A DNA stretch of 64,000 nucleotides. Source: Sphingobacteriaceae bacterium. Lineage in GTDB: Bacteria; Bacteroidota; Bacteroidia; UBA7662. Made by a program: the position numbers and the translations under genes. The DNA lies in contig JAUXNJ010000010.1 of NCBI GenBank assembly GCA_030682795.1, positions 1 through 64,000 of the forward strand, read 5' to 3'. Positions 19,032 through 27,359 of the stretch are shown here, one piece after another. Under the pieces are notes generated by a model that was not told the origin of the DNA, ran no database searches, and saw only the letters and a program-made list of their open reading frames with translations. Each line of letters opens with the position of its first letter. The stretch's first letter is position 1.

Positions 19032-19865
19032 ATGAAACACCTCCTTTGTGCGACCGATTTTTCTGATGGCGGCAACAATGCTGTAGCCTATGCCGCGGCC
19101 TTGGCCAGTAGCTGCGCCGCCACCCTCCATGTATTGCATGCCTACAAGTCGCAAACCAGTGCTGTAACTGCTTTTAAGGGGCTTAATGAGATTTTAGAGG
19201 CGGATGCCAAGGAGGCTTTGGAGGGGCTCAAAGAAGCATTGCTACAGGCTCATCCCGGCTTGAAAGTGATTGTTTATGCCGCTTTTGGCCATTCGGATGA
19301 GGTAATTGCTGCCAAAGCGGATGCTTTAGATGTAGATATGATGGTAATTGGCACCAGAGGCAAGTCGCTGCTCGACACCCTCTTTTTTGGAAGCACCAGT
19401 ACTGCGCTTTGCAAGCGAGCAGGCAGACCGCTGTTGCTGGTACCACCCAGCTGCAGCTTTGGTGCCGGTAAAGAAGTGGCCTATGCTACAGCCTTACGTA
19501 CCGATGTGCAACCCAGCATGCTCTCGTTTTTGAAGCATTTTGGTGAGGTCATAGGCAAAAATTTCAGCGTTATCCATGTGTATGATGGCGATCACCCGCT
19601 TACTCCGGCCCAAGAGCTGCGGCATGCTCAGTTGCAAGAGGTGTTGGGTATCCCTAAAAATGTGCAGCACCTGATATACAGCGAAGATGTAATTGCCGCT
19701 ATTTTGGCTCATGTGGGAGCGCAAGACAGCTCCGTATTGGCCTTGCATTTATATCATTACGGGTTTTTGGAGCGCCTTTTTGTGCCTTCCGTTGCCGATG
19801 CCCTGCTTAGCAAAGCCAAATTGCCGTTGCTGTTGCTGCCAGTTGCCGCCGCAACTGCTGGCTAA
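19032..19865 (+). CDS. Universal stress protein (tandem UspA domains)
   Basis: HLLCATDFSDGGNNAVAYAAALA...MVIGTRGKSLLDTLFFGSTSTALCKRAGRPLLLVP; second half repeats the fold. Confidence 0.92.
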   Translation: MKHLLCATDFSDGGNNAVAYAAALASSCAATLHVLHAYKSQTSAVTAFKGLNEILEADAKEALEGLKEALLQAHPGLKVIVYAAFGHSDEVIAAKADALDVDMMVIGTRGKSLLDTLFFGSTSTALCKRAGRPLLLVPPSCSFGAGKEVAYATALRTDVQPSMLSFLKHFGEVIGKNFSVIHVYDGDHPLTPAQELRHAQLQEVLGIPKNVQHLIYSEDVIAAILAHVGAQDSSVLALHLYHYGFLERLFVPSVADALLSKAKLPLLLLPVAAATAG

Positions 19866-19922
19866 GCACCCTGAATTTGGGCAGCGCAACTGTTGTTTTT
19901 CCTTTCCTAGGGCAAAATTTTG

Positions 19923-19930
19923 TACCTTTG
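19923..19930 (+). promoter_or_regulatory. Putative -7 element TACCTTTG upstream of the slyD-like gene
   Basis: Exact TAnnTTTG, 18 nt upstream of ATG at 19949. Confidence 0.5.
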
Positions 19931-19948
19931 ACAGATAATTTTTAGCTC

Positions 19949-20464
19949 ATGATCATTGCTCCAGAAAAGGTAGTCGGCTTAACCTTCGAATTGCGCGTAA
20001 ACAACGGCAATACCGACAACAGATTGATTGAAACGGCTGGTTCCGACAATCCTTTTTACTATTTAGTAGGCCAAAGTGGCTTGCCGCCAGCTTTTGAAAC
20101 GGCTTTGATGGGCTTGGATGCAGGCAAAAAGTTCGATTTTACCATCGACATGCTGGAGGCCTATGGTCCGGTAGAGCAAGAAGCCATCATGGACATTCCC
20201 AATGCCGTTTTCACCGACCCAAGTGGTGCTTTTGATGCCGAAAACGTGAGCATCGGTAAGTTTTTGTATTTAGAAGACGAGCAGGGCGACCAGCACCGCG
20301 GTAAGGTGATTGGCTTGCAGGCCGATACCGTTACCATGGACTTCAACCATCCTTTGGCGGGCTTCAACCTGCATTTTTCAGGTGAAATTGTAGAAGTACG
20401 CACGGCTGAAGCCGACGAATTGGCGCACGGCCATGTACATGGTCCGGGCGGTCACCACCACTAA
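19949..20464 (+). CDS. slyD: FKBP-type peptidyl-prolyl isomerase, SlyD-like
   Basis: GLPPAFETALMGLDAGKKFDFTIDMLEAYGPVEQEAIMDIP; His-rich tail HGHVHGPGGHHH. Confidence 0.92.
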   Translation: MIIAPEKVVGLTFELRVNNGNTDNRLIETAGSDNPFYYLVGQSGLPPAFETALMGLDAGKKFDFTIDMLEAYGPVEQEAIMDIPNAVFTDPSGAFDAENVSIGKFLYLEDEQGDQHRGKVIGLQADTVTMDFNHPLAGFNLHFSGEIVEVRTAEADELAHGHVHGPGGHHH

Positions 20465-20479
20465 TTTAAATTTATCCTC

Positions 20480-22270
20480 ATGAAGCAAGTAAGTGTTTTT
20501 ACACTTGCGCTGGTATGGCTATGCTATTTTGGTAGCGCCGCGCAAGCCCCCCTGCAGTACACCATTAGCTTTCCAAAGCCCTCGAGTCATTACGTAGAAG
20601 TAGCGCTGCAACTCGCTGCCGATGCGCAAGACACAGTGGAATTTCGATTGCCTGTGTGGACCCCGGGTTCTTATTTGATTCGTGAGTTTTCGCGCAATCT
20701 CGACGGCATGCGGGCCAGCAGCAATGGTGCGCCCTTGGCCGTTCAGCAGTTTGAGAAGAATGCTTGGCGGGTAGTAAAAGCGCCCGGTGCGGCCTTGGAA
20801 GTGCGTTATCGGGTGTATAGCAAAGAGTTTAGCGTGCGCACCAGCTTTGTAAATGAGGAACAAGCCGCTTTGGTAGGAACAACCTATTTGCTTTTTGTAC
20901 CACAATATTTGCAGGCGCGGCATGAGTTAAACATCCAGCCTTATCCAAAATGGAAAAATGTGGCCACGGCCTTGCCACAAACCGGCAAGAGCATTTGGCA
21001 GCGTTATGCCAACAATTACGACGAATTGGTGGATGCACCCATTGAGATTGGCAATTTTAAGTCGTTTTATTTTGAAGCTGCCGGAGTACAGCACCAGGTG
21101 GCCATGCCGGGCTTAGATAAATTTCCAGAGAAAGATTTGAAGCGCGATATGGCCAAAATAGTGGTGGCGGCGACCGATATTTTCGATCATCAACCCAACC
21201 AAAACTACCTCTTCATAGTGCAGCACAGTCTGCAAGGCGGAGGCGGCCTGGAACACAGCGCCAGCACTACTTTGCAAACCCGCAAAACGGCTTACGATAC
21301 ACCTAAGAGCTATCAGGGCTTTATGGGATTGGTGGCGCACGAGTATTTCCATTTGTGGAATGTGAAGCGCTTGCGGCCGGTGGCTTTGGGTCCGTTTGAC
21401 TACAACCGTGAAAACTACACGCATAATTTGTGGTTTTCGGAGGGCTTCACGAGCTATTACGACAATCTGCTTTTGGCCCGCACCCATTTAATGGCCGAAA
21501 GCGACTACCTCAATGTACTGAGCAGCGGTTTTGAAGCTGTTTTGGGCAACAAAGGCGATGAGGTGCAGTCGGTAGCGCAATCGAGTCTTGAGGCTTGGAT
21601 CAAATTCTACCTGCGCAACGAAAATTCAGGCAATATCAGCGTGAGCTATTACCGCAAAGGGGCCATGCTCGGGTTTGTGTTTGATGCGGCGCTGTTACAG
21701 GCTTCGAAGGGGGCGTTTGGACTCGATTCGGTGATGAAGCGCATGTACCACCGCTATGCCTTGGCGCTCGATCGCGGCTTTACCGATGCTGAGCTCTTTG
21801 CTGAGTTTAAGCAGCATTTAGGGGCGGAGGCCGACAGCATTTTTGCGAACTATATTTATGGTACGCGGCCTATTGACTTTGCCCGCTATGCGGCTTATGC
21901 TGGTTTGGTATTGGAAGATACCGCTGCCCGCCAGCCAATGGCCTATTTTGGGGCGTCTTGGCGCAAGCAAGGCGAGCGGCAGTTCGTTACGGCTTTGCGA
22001 GAAGGCAGTGCAGCTTGGGAAATGGGTTTGCAAACCGATGATGAGTTGTTGAAGCTCAACGGCAAAGAAGAAAAAAGTTTTGATGCTTGGATGAAGCAAC
22101 AGCAGCCGGGCACCAAGGTAAAGCTCAAAGTTTGGCGCTTGGGAGAAGAATTAACACTGGAAGGCAAATTAGATGCGTATCCAGCGCCACGTTTTTATCT
22201 TTACAAACAGCCTGATGCCACGGCACAGCAACGTTTGATATATGAAAAACTGGTCGGTTATCCTTTTTAG
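20480..22270 (+). CDS. M61 family peptidase with C-terminal PDZ, secreted
   Basis: Signal peptide; VAHEYFHLWNVKRLRP (HExxH); WFSEGFTSYYDNLLL; PDZ-like EGSAAWEMGLQTDDELLKLNG. Confidence 0.93.
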   Translation: MKQVSVFTLALVWLCYFGSAAQAPLQYTISFPKPSSHYVEVALQLAADAQDTVEFRLPVWTPGSYLIREFSRNLDGMRASSNGAPLAVQQFEKNAWRVVKAPGAALEVRYRVYSKEFSVRTSFVNEEQAALVGTTYLLFVPQYLQARHELNIQPYPKWKNVATALPQTGKSIWQRYANNYDELVDAPIEIGNFKSFYFEAAGVQHQVAMPGLDKFPEKDLKRDMAKIVVAATDIFDHQPNQNYLFIVQHSLQGGGGLEHSASTTLQTRKTAYDTPKSYQGFMGLVAHEYFHLWNVKRLRPVALGPFDYNRENYTHNLWFSEGFTSYYDNLLLARTHLMAESDYLNVLSSGFEAVLGNKGDEVQSVAQSSLEAWIKFYLRNENSGNISVSYYRKGAMLGFVFDAALLQASKGAFGLDSVMKRMYHRYALALDRGFTDAELFAEFKQHLGAEADSIFANYIYGTRPIDFARYAAYAGLVLEDTAARQPMAYFGASWRKQGERQFVTALREGSAAWEMGLQTDDELLKLNGKEEKSFDAWMKQQQPGTKVKLKVWRLGEELTLEGKLDAYPAPRFYLYKQPDATAQQRLIYEKLVGYPF

Positions 22271-23648
22271 CAGCTTAACGCTACTTTTTACCACTTCTTT
22301 ACGCGCACAAACGCCAACGCAAGCCCAACATGCGGCTTTCATTCGGCAGGTTTTCGACAGTGCTTTGGTGCAGGGACAGTCTTGGCCCATGCTCGAGCAC
22401 CTCTGCAAGCAAATTGGTCACCGACTCAGTGGCAGCGAAAATGCCCACAAAGCAGTATTGTATACCCGCAGTCAAATGCTGAAATTAGGTTTTGATAGTG
22501 TATGGCTGCAGCCAGTAATGGTGCCTGTTTGGGTACGTGGGCCCAAAGAAAAAGCCTATTTGTTGCAGAACAAACGCACCTCGGGAGGGCTTATTCAGCA
22601 GCAACAAATCAATATCGAGATTTTAGCTTTGGGGGGATCGGTAGCCACGCCTCCTGGAGGATTAACAGCCCAAGTGGTGGAAGTAGCCGATTTGGAGGCT
22701 TTGCGGGCCCTGCCAGCAGGTGCAGCCAATGGCAAAATTGTGTTCATTAACCAGGCTTTCGATCCACGCAACATTCACACTTTTGAGAGTTATGGTCATT
22801 GTGTGGGCAACCGCTACAATGGCGCACGAGAAGCAGCCGCGAAGGGGGCTGTGGGTGTAATTGTTCGGTCGCTTACCCACCGCATTGATGCCTACCCGCA
22901 TACGGGGGTGATGGGGTATGGGGATGCGCAAAAGCGGATTCCTGCTGCGGCCATCAGTACTTTGCATGCTGAGCAATTGAGTCAGATGCTGCGCGACAAG
23001 CAGGAGGTGAAGTTGTTTATGGAGATGCATTGCGAGAGTCGGCCCGATACTTTGTCGTACAATGTAGTAGGACAAATTCATGGTCGCGAGCTGCGGGATG
23101 AAATTATTGCGGTGGGCGGTCACCTCGACAGCTGGGATGTGGGCGAAGGCGCGCACGACGATGGTGTGGGCTGTGTACACAGCATCGAGGCTTTGCGTTT
23201 GCTGAAGGTTAACGGTTATCGGCCCAGGCGCTCTTTGCGTGCCATCATGTTTATGAACGAAGAAAACGGCTTACGGGGAGGAGAGGAGTATGCTCGTTTG
23301 GCCAAGGAATTGAACGAAAAGCATTTTGCGGCCATTGAGTCGGATCGCGGTGGATTTTCGCCCCGGCAGTTCAATGTAGAAGCCGATTCACTGGTGATTG
23401 TTGATATGCAGAAGTGGCTGCCGCTTTTTGAGCCTTATGGAGTGCACAGCATCAAAGCCGGTGGCAGCGGTGCCGATGTGGGGCGTTTGCGGGGTCATGC
23501 CGAGGCTTTGTTGGGCTTTGTGCCCGATTCGCAGCGTTATTTTGACTTTCATCATGCTGCCAGCGATGTGTTGGAAGCGGTAAACAGACGAGAGTTGGAG
23601 CTGGGTTCGGCGGCCATTGCGGCCTTGATTTATTTGCTCGACCAATAG
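22242..23648 (+). CDS. M28 family metallopeptidase, secreted
   Basis: GGHLDSWDVGEGAHDDGVGC; MNEENGLRGGEEYA; FDFHHAASDVLEAVNRREL. Confidence 0.92.
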   Translation: MKNWSVILFSSLTLLFTTSLRAQTPTQAQHAAFIRQVFDSALVQGQSWPMLEHLCKQIGHRLSGSENAHKAVLYTRSQMLKLGFDSVWLQPVMVPVWVRGPKEKAYLLQNKRTSGGLIQQQQINIEILALGGSVATPPGGLTAQVVEVADLEALRALPAGAANGKIVFINQAFDPRNIHTFESYGHCVGNRYNGAREAAAKGAVGVIVRSLTHRIDAYPHTGVMGYGDAQKRIPAAAISTLHAEQLSQMLRDKQEVKLFMEMHCESRPDTLSYNVVGQIHGRELRDEIIAVGGHLDSWDVGEGAHDDGVGCVHSIEALRLLKVNGYRPRRSLRAIMFMNEENGLRGGEEYARLAKELNEKHFAAIESDRGGFSPRQFNVEADSLVIVDMQKWLPLFEPYGVHSIKAGGSGADVGRLRGHAEALLGFVPDSQRYFDFHHAASDVLEAVNRRELELGSAAIAALIYLLDQ

Positions 23649-23756
23649 ACCGCTCGCCTTCGGCTCGCTATACAGACCGGTCGCCGGGAGGCTCCCTGAC
23701 AGACCGTTCGCTGGCGCTCACTAACAGACCGCTCCCGCTGGTCGCTCAGAGATAGA
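23649..23756. repeat. Intergenic repeat cluster B (four AGACCGcTCGC... units, period about 25-27 nt)
   Basis: agaccgctcgccttcggctcgctatac / agaccggtcgccgggaggctccctgac / agaccgttcgctggcgctcactaac / agaccgctcccgctggtcgctcagag. Confidence 0.75.
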
Positions 23757-23762
23757 TTAGGT

Positions 23763-23945
23763 TCTAGCGTGAGTCATTCTGCACGGAATGATCATTTTTA
23801 ACAGGTATATTGAAAGCAGGTGCTGTCAAATCTAAAATCGCCAATCGCAAATCATCTGGCTCTAGCGTGAGTCATTCTGCACGGAACGATCATTTTTAAC
23901 AGGTATATTGAAAGCAGGTGCTGCCAAATCTAAAATCGCCAATCC
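23763..23945. repeat. Tandem direct repeat, two copies, period 98 bp
   Basis: tctagcgtgagtcattctgcacggaaYgatcatttttaacaggtatattgaaagcaggtgctgYcaaatctaaaatcgccaatc at 23763 and 23861. Confidence 0.9.
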
Positions 23946-23962
23946 AAATCGCAAATCGCAAA

Positions 23963-25267
23963 TCACTCGCCCAAGCGAGTAACCAGCACCACCGCCGTTT
24001 CCGTTTCCGAATCGTTACTTAACAGGGCGTCTTCGTTGGGTTGAACCACTTGACCTGCCAGCATCGGCCGGTCGTTAATGCTCACGGCTGTTCCTAGCAC
24101 AAGCTGAATCGTAGTCCCTGCCTCAAAGTCCACTTCCATGCTTTGTTGCGGCAAGATGCGAGCTTCTTCTATGCTATAATGGAGAGTACTAAGGGCCACT
24201 TTGGAGCTTCCGTAAGGAGTTTCAATGCTTTCATGGGCCAAAAGCAAAGCAGAATCTTGCTTTTTAAGGGCGTCGACTACCTTTTTAACATCCTGACTTT
24301 GGCCTTTTTTGCCAATGAGGGTGGCCGAAGGGGTTTGCACCACGAACAAATCGCTCACACCCAGCATCACTAGCTGACTATCGGCTACGTTGAGCAACAA
24401 ATTATTGCTGGCGTCGATGTTCAGGCTGTTGGGCTGCACCGTATTTCCATGGGCATCGGTAGGCAGCTCGCCATACAGGGCATCGAAACTACCGAGGTCG
24501 CTCCAACCAATGTCGGCGGGCACCACGCGTACCCGACTGCTTTTTTCCATCACGCCGTAGTCAATGCTGATGTCGGGAATGGCCATCATGCTGTCGAAAT
24601 CGGGCTCATGCACCTCGTCTTGGGCGCGGAAACGGGCTGCAGCGGCTTGGGAGGCGGTGTATACGTCGGGACTGCACAGCTGCAACTCACGTAAAAAACT
24701 GCCTGCGGTGAAGCAAAACATGCCACTGTTCCAGTAATAATTGCCTTTTTCGAGGTATTGCTGGGCCGTGGCGGCATCGGGCTTTTCGCGAAACGAGCGT
24801 ACCTCGTTACCCGCAGCTTCGATGTAACCAAAACCCGTTTCTGCATAGGTGGGTTGGATGCCAAAAGTCACCAAAAAGCCTTCTTTCGCGAAAGCCACAG
24901 CCTTTTTAACCGCTTCTTGATAGGCGGCCTGCTTTTTAATGAGGTGATCGGAGGGTGTAACCAATACTATTTCCTCGGGATCCATCATCAAACAAGCCAA
25001 AGCAATGGCAGGGGCGGTGTTGCGACCAACAGGCTCGAGTACGAAGCTACTTTGGTGCCCGCCCAATTGCCGCAGTGCCAATAAGTACTGATCTTGATTG
25101 GTGACCACCATAAAGCGCTGGCATTGCTCCGCGTTTCTTTCCACGGTAAGTTCGAAGAGCGAGCGACCGTTAAGCAGGGGATAAAACTGTTTGGGACTGA
25201 GTTTTCGGGACAGCGGCCAGAGGCGCGTACCGCTGCCGCCGGAGAGAATGAGGTTCGTTATTTGCAT
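23963..25267 (-). CDS. manC: Mannose-1-phosphate guanylyltransferase
   Basis: NLILSGGSGTRLWPLSRKLSPKQFYPL; FREKPDAATAQQYLEKGNYYWNSGMF; IDYGVMEKS. Confidence 0.92.
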   Translation of the reverse strand: MQITNLILSGGSGTRLWPLSRKLSPKQFYPLLNGRSLFELTVERNAEQCQRFMVVTNQDQYLLALRQLGGHQSSFVLEPVGRNTAPAIALACLMMDPEEIVLVTPSDHLIKKQAAYQEAVKKAVAFAKEGFLVTFGIQPTYAETGFGYIEAAGNEVRSFREKPDAATAQQYLEKGNYYWNSGMFCFTAGSFLRELQLCSPDVYTASQAAAARFRAQDEVHEPDFDSMMAIPDISIDYGVMEKSSRVRVVPADIGWSDLGSFDALYGELPTDAHGNTVQPNSLNIDASNNLLLNVADSQLVMLGVSDLFVVQTPSATLIGKKGQSQDVKKVVDALKKQDSALLLAHESIETPYGSSKVALSTLHYSIEEARILPQQSMEVDFEAGTTIQLVLGTAVSINDRPMLAGQVVQPNEDALLSNDSETETAVVLVTRLGE

Positions 25268-25393
25268 CACAGCACGAATATAGCCAAGAGGATTTTAGCT
25301 GCTGCGCATTATGCTTTAAATTTTGATGGTATTCTGTGCTTGCGACCATGCGGCCAGCAAATTTTGCTTATCTTCAGCCCCTTATCGCTTGAA

Positions 25394-25681
25394 ATGCTTA
25401 GTTACGAAGATGTGAAAAACACCTTTGAGGTGCTCAACAGTTTGGATCAGCCGAACCGATTGCGCGTCATTGAGCTTTTACACAAACATACCGAGTTAAC
25501 CGTTACCGAATTGTGTGCCCACATGGCTTTAGACCAGGGCTTGGTTTCGCATCATTTACGTATTCTTACCAAAATACAGGTGATTGAGCAACGAAAAAAC
25601 GGCAAATACACCCATTACAGTCTGAATTATATGCGTTGGGTGCTGGTAAAAAGCGTTGTTAACGACCTTGCCCATTTGTAA
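25394..25681 (+). CDS. ArsR-family winged-helix transcriptional regulator
   Basis: LNSLDQPNRLRVIELLHKHTELTVTELCAHMALDQGLVSHHLRIL; start taken at MLSYEDVKNTF. Confidence 0.85.
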   Translation: MLSYEDVKNTFEVLNSLDQPNRLRVIELLHKHTELTVTELCAHMALDQGLVSHHLRILTKIQVIEQRKNGKYTHYSLNYMRWVLVKSVVNDLAHL

Positions 25682-25705
25682 AAAGAGGGTAAAAAGCTAC
25701 CTTTG
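25676..25705 (+). promoter_or_regulatory. Putative promoter of the rhodanese gene (TTG-N19-TACCTTTG)
   Basis: TTG at 25676-25678 and TACCTTTG at 25698-25705, 19 nt apart; ATG at 25725. Confidence 0.6.
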
Positions 25706-25724
25706 GGCCACAAACAACCCCATC

Positions 25725-26039
25725 ATGCCTTTCGAAAATTTATATTCCCCTGAGTTTCGCGCTGCTTTAGCTGCCGATACCAATGCCGTTTTATTGGATG
25801 TACGTACTGCTGCAGAGGTAGCTGACCAAAAAATAGAAGGCTGTTTGCACATCGATGTGATGCAGCCCGACTTTACCGACCATATTTCGAACTTGGATGC
25901 CAGCAAAAACTATTATGTATACTGCCGCAGCGGCGGACGCAGCGCCCAAGCCTGCATGATGCTCGAGGAGGCTGGTTTCAGCGGCCGATTGGTGAACTTG
26001 GCGGGTGGCATCACCCAATACGACGGTCCAACCGTTTAG
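25725..26039 (+). CDS. Rhodanese-like domain protein
   Basis: VLLDVRTAAEVADQKIEGCLHIDV; YYVYCRSGGRSAQACMMLEEAGF. Confidence 0.92.
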   Translation: MPFENLYSPEFRAALAADTNAVLLDVRTAAEVADQKIEGCLHIDVMQPDFTDHISNLDASKNYYVYCRSGGRSAQACMMLEEAGFSGRLVNLAGGITQYDGPTV

Positions 26040-27310
26040 CGGATGTACTCAAAGCCGGTATAAGGCACCAAAGCCTTAGGAATGCGGATGCCATCCGGAG
26101 TCTGGTGATTTTCTAGCAAGGCAGCCACTATGCGCGGCAAGGCCATGGCCGAGCCATTGAGGGTGTGCGCCAGGTAGTTTTTGCCGTCTGCAGCTTTGTA
26201 ACGCAGTTTAAGGCGGTTGGCCTGGAAGCTTTCGAAATTACTTACAGAACTCACCTCTAGCCAGCGGCCTTGGGCTGCGCTCCATACTTCAAAATCGTAG
26301 GTGAGGGCTGAAGCAAAGCTCATATCACCTCCGCACAAGCGCAAAATGCGGTAAGGCAACTCCAGGGCTTCTACCAAACTGGCCACATGCGCCCGCATTT
26401 TTTCGAGGGTTTCGTAGCTTTTATCGGGATGCGCCAGCTCTACAATTTCTACCTTATCAAACTGGTGCAAACGGTTTAAGCCTCGCACATCTTTGCCATA
26501 TGAACCTGCTTCTCTACGAAAACAAGGTGTATAGGCGGTATTACGCACTGGAAAATCACTTTCTTTCAAAATTACATCGCGGTACAAATTGGTCACCGGC
26601 ACTTCCGCTGTAGGAATGAGGTAGAGGTTGTCGATGCCCACATAATACATTTGCCCTTCTTTGTCGGGCAGCTGTCCTGTGCCGAAGCCCGAATCTTCAT
26701 TCACCAAAATGGGCGGCTGCACCTCGAGGTAGCCCGCGGCGGTGTTTTGGTCGAGGAAGAAGTTGATGAGGGCCCGCTGCAATTTGGCACCCGCGCCTTT
26801 ATAAACGGGGAACCCGGCGCCCGTTACTTTTACACCCAGCTCAAAATCGATGATGTCGTACTGACTGGTGAGCTCCCAATGCGGCTTGCTATCGGCCGGC
26901 AACACAGGGATCTCAGCCACTTGGTACACTACTTCATTGTCGTCAGGCGTTTTGCCAGCCGGCACACTGTGGTGCGGTAAATTGGGCAGGCGCACCAATA
27001 AATCGAGACTCTTTTTTTCGAGCTCAGCCTTCTGGTCTTCCAAGGCTTTGCTTTGTTCTTTGAGGACTGCTACTTTCGTTTTTAGGGCTTCAGCGGCCTC
27101 TTTTTGGCCATTTTTCATCAGACCGCCAATTTCTTTGGCCAACTGGTTTTGCTCGGCAAGCAGCTGGTCGAGCTGCACTTGTGCAGCTTTGCGCGCATCG
27201 TCGGTTGCCAATACCTCGTGTACGAGCGAAGCCGCATCGGCGAGGTGTTTGTGTTGCAATTTTTGAATCACCTGCTCGGTGTGCTGACGAATGTGTGCGA
27301 GTTGAAGCAT
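26036..27310 (-). CDS. serS: Seryl-tRNA synthetase
   Basis: Coiled-coil arm; GFGTGQLPDKEGQMYYV; LIPTAEVPVTNLYRD; FRREAGSYGKDVRGLNRLHQFDKVE; class II motif 3 NGSAMALPRIVAALLE. Confidence 0.97.
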   Translation of the reverse strand: MLQLAHIRQHTEQVIQKLQHKHLADAASLVHEVLATDDARKAAQVQLDQLLAEQNQLAKEIGGLMKNGQKEAAEALKTKVAVLKEQSKALEDQKAELEKKSLDLLVRLPNLPHHSVPAGKTPDDNEVVYQVAEIPVLPADSKPHWELTSQYDIIDFELGVKVTGAGFPVYKGAGAKLQRALINFFLDQNTAAGYLEVQPPILVNEDSGFGTGQLPDKEGQMYYVGIDNLYLIPTAEVPVTNLYRDVILKESDFPVRNTAYTPCFRREAGSYGKDVRGLNRLHQFDKVEIVELAHPDKSYETLEKMRAHVASLVEALELPYRILRLCGGDMSFASALTYDFEVWSAAQGRWLEVSSVSNFESFQANRLKLRYKAADGKNYLAHTLNGSAMALPRIVAALLENHQTPDGIRIPKALVPYTGFEYIR

Positions 27311-27331
27311 CTTTTAAAAGGAATTGGCATG

Positions 27332-27339
27332 CAAAACTA
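27332..27339 (-). promoter_or_regulatory. Putative -7 element TAGTTTTG upstream of serS
   Basis: Exact TAnnTTTG on the minus strand, 21 nt before ATG. Confidence 0.4.
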
Positions 27340-27359
27340 AGCATGCAGATCGAAATAAC

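Noticed and set aside
23649-23756. Regularly spaced short repeats resembling a mini CRISPR array
   Set aside because: Units are degenerate along their whole length, there are no unique spacers of constant length, no cas genes are nearby, and similar units recur in other intergenic regions in both orientations.
25094-25393. N-terminal extension of the first ArsR ORF
   Set aside because: It is antisense to manC and lacks family similarity; ArsR homology begins after MLSYEDVKNTF at 25394.
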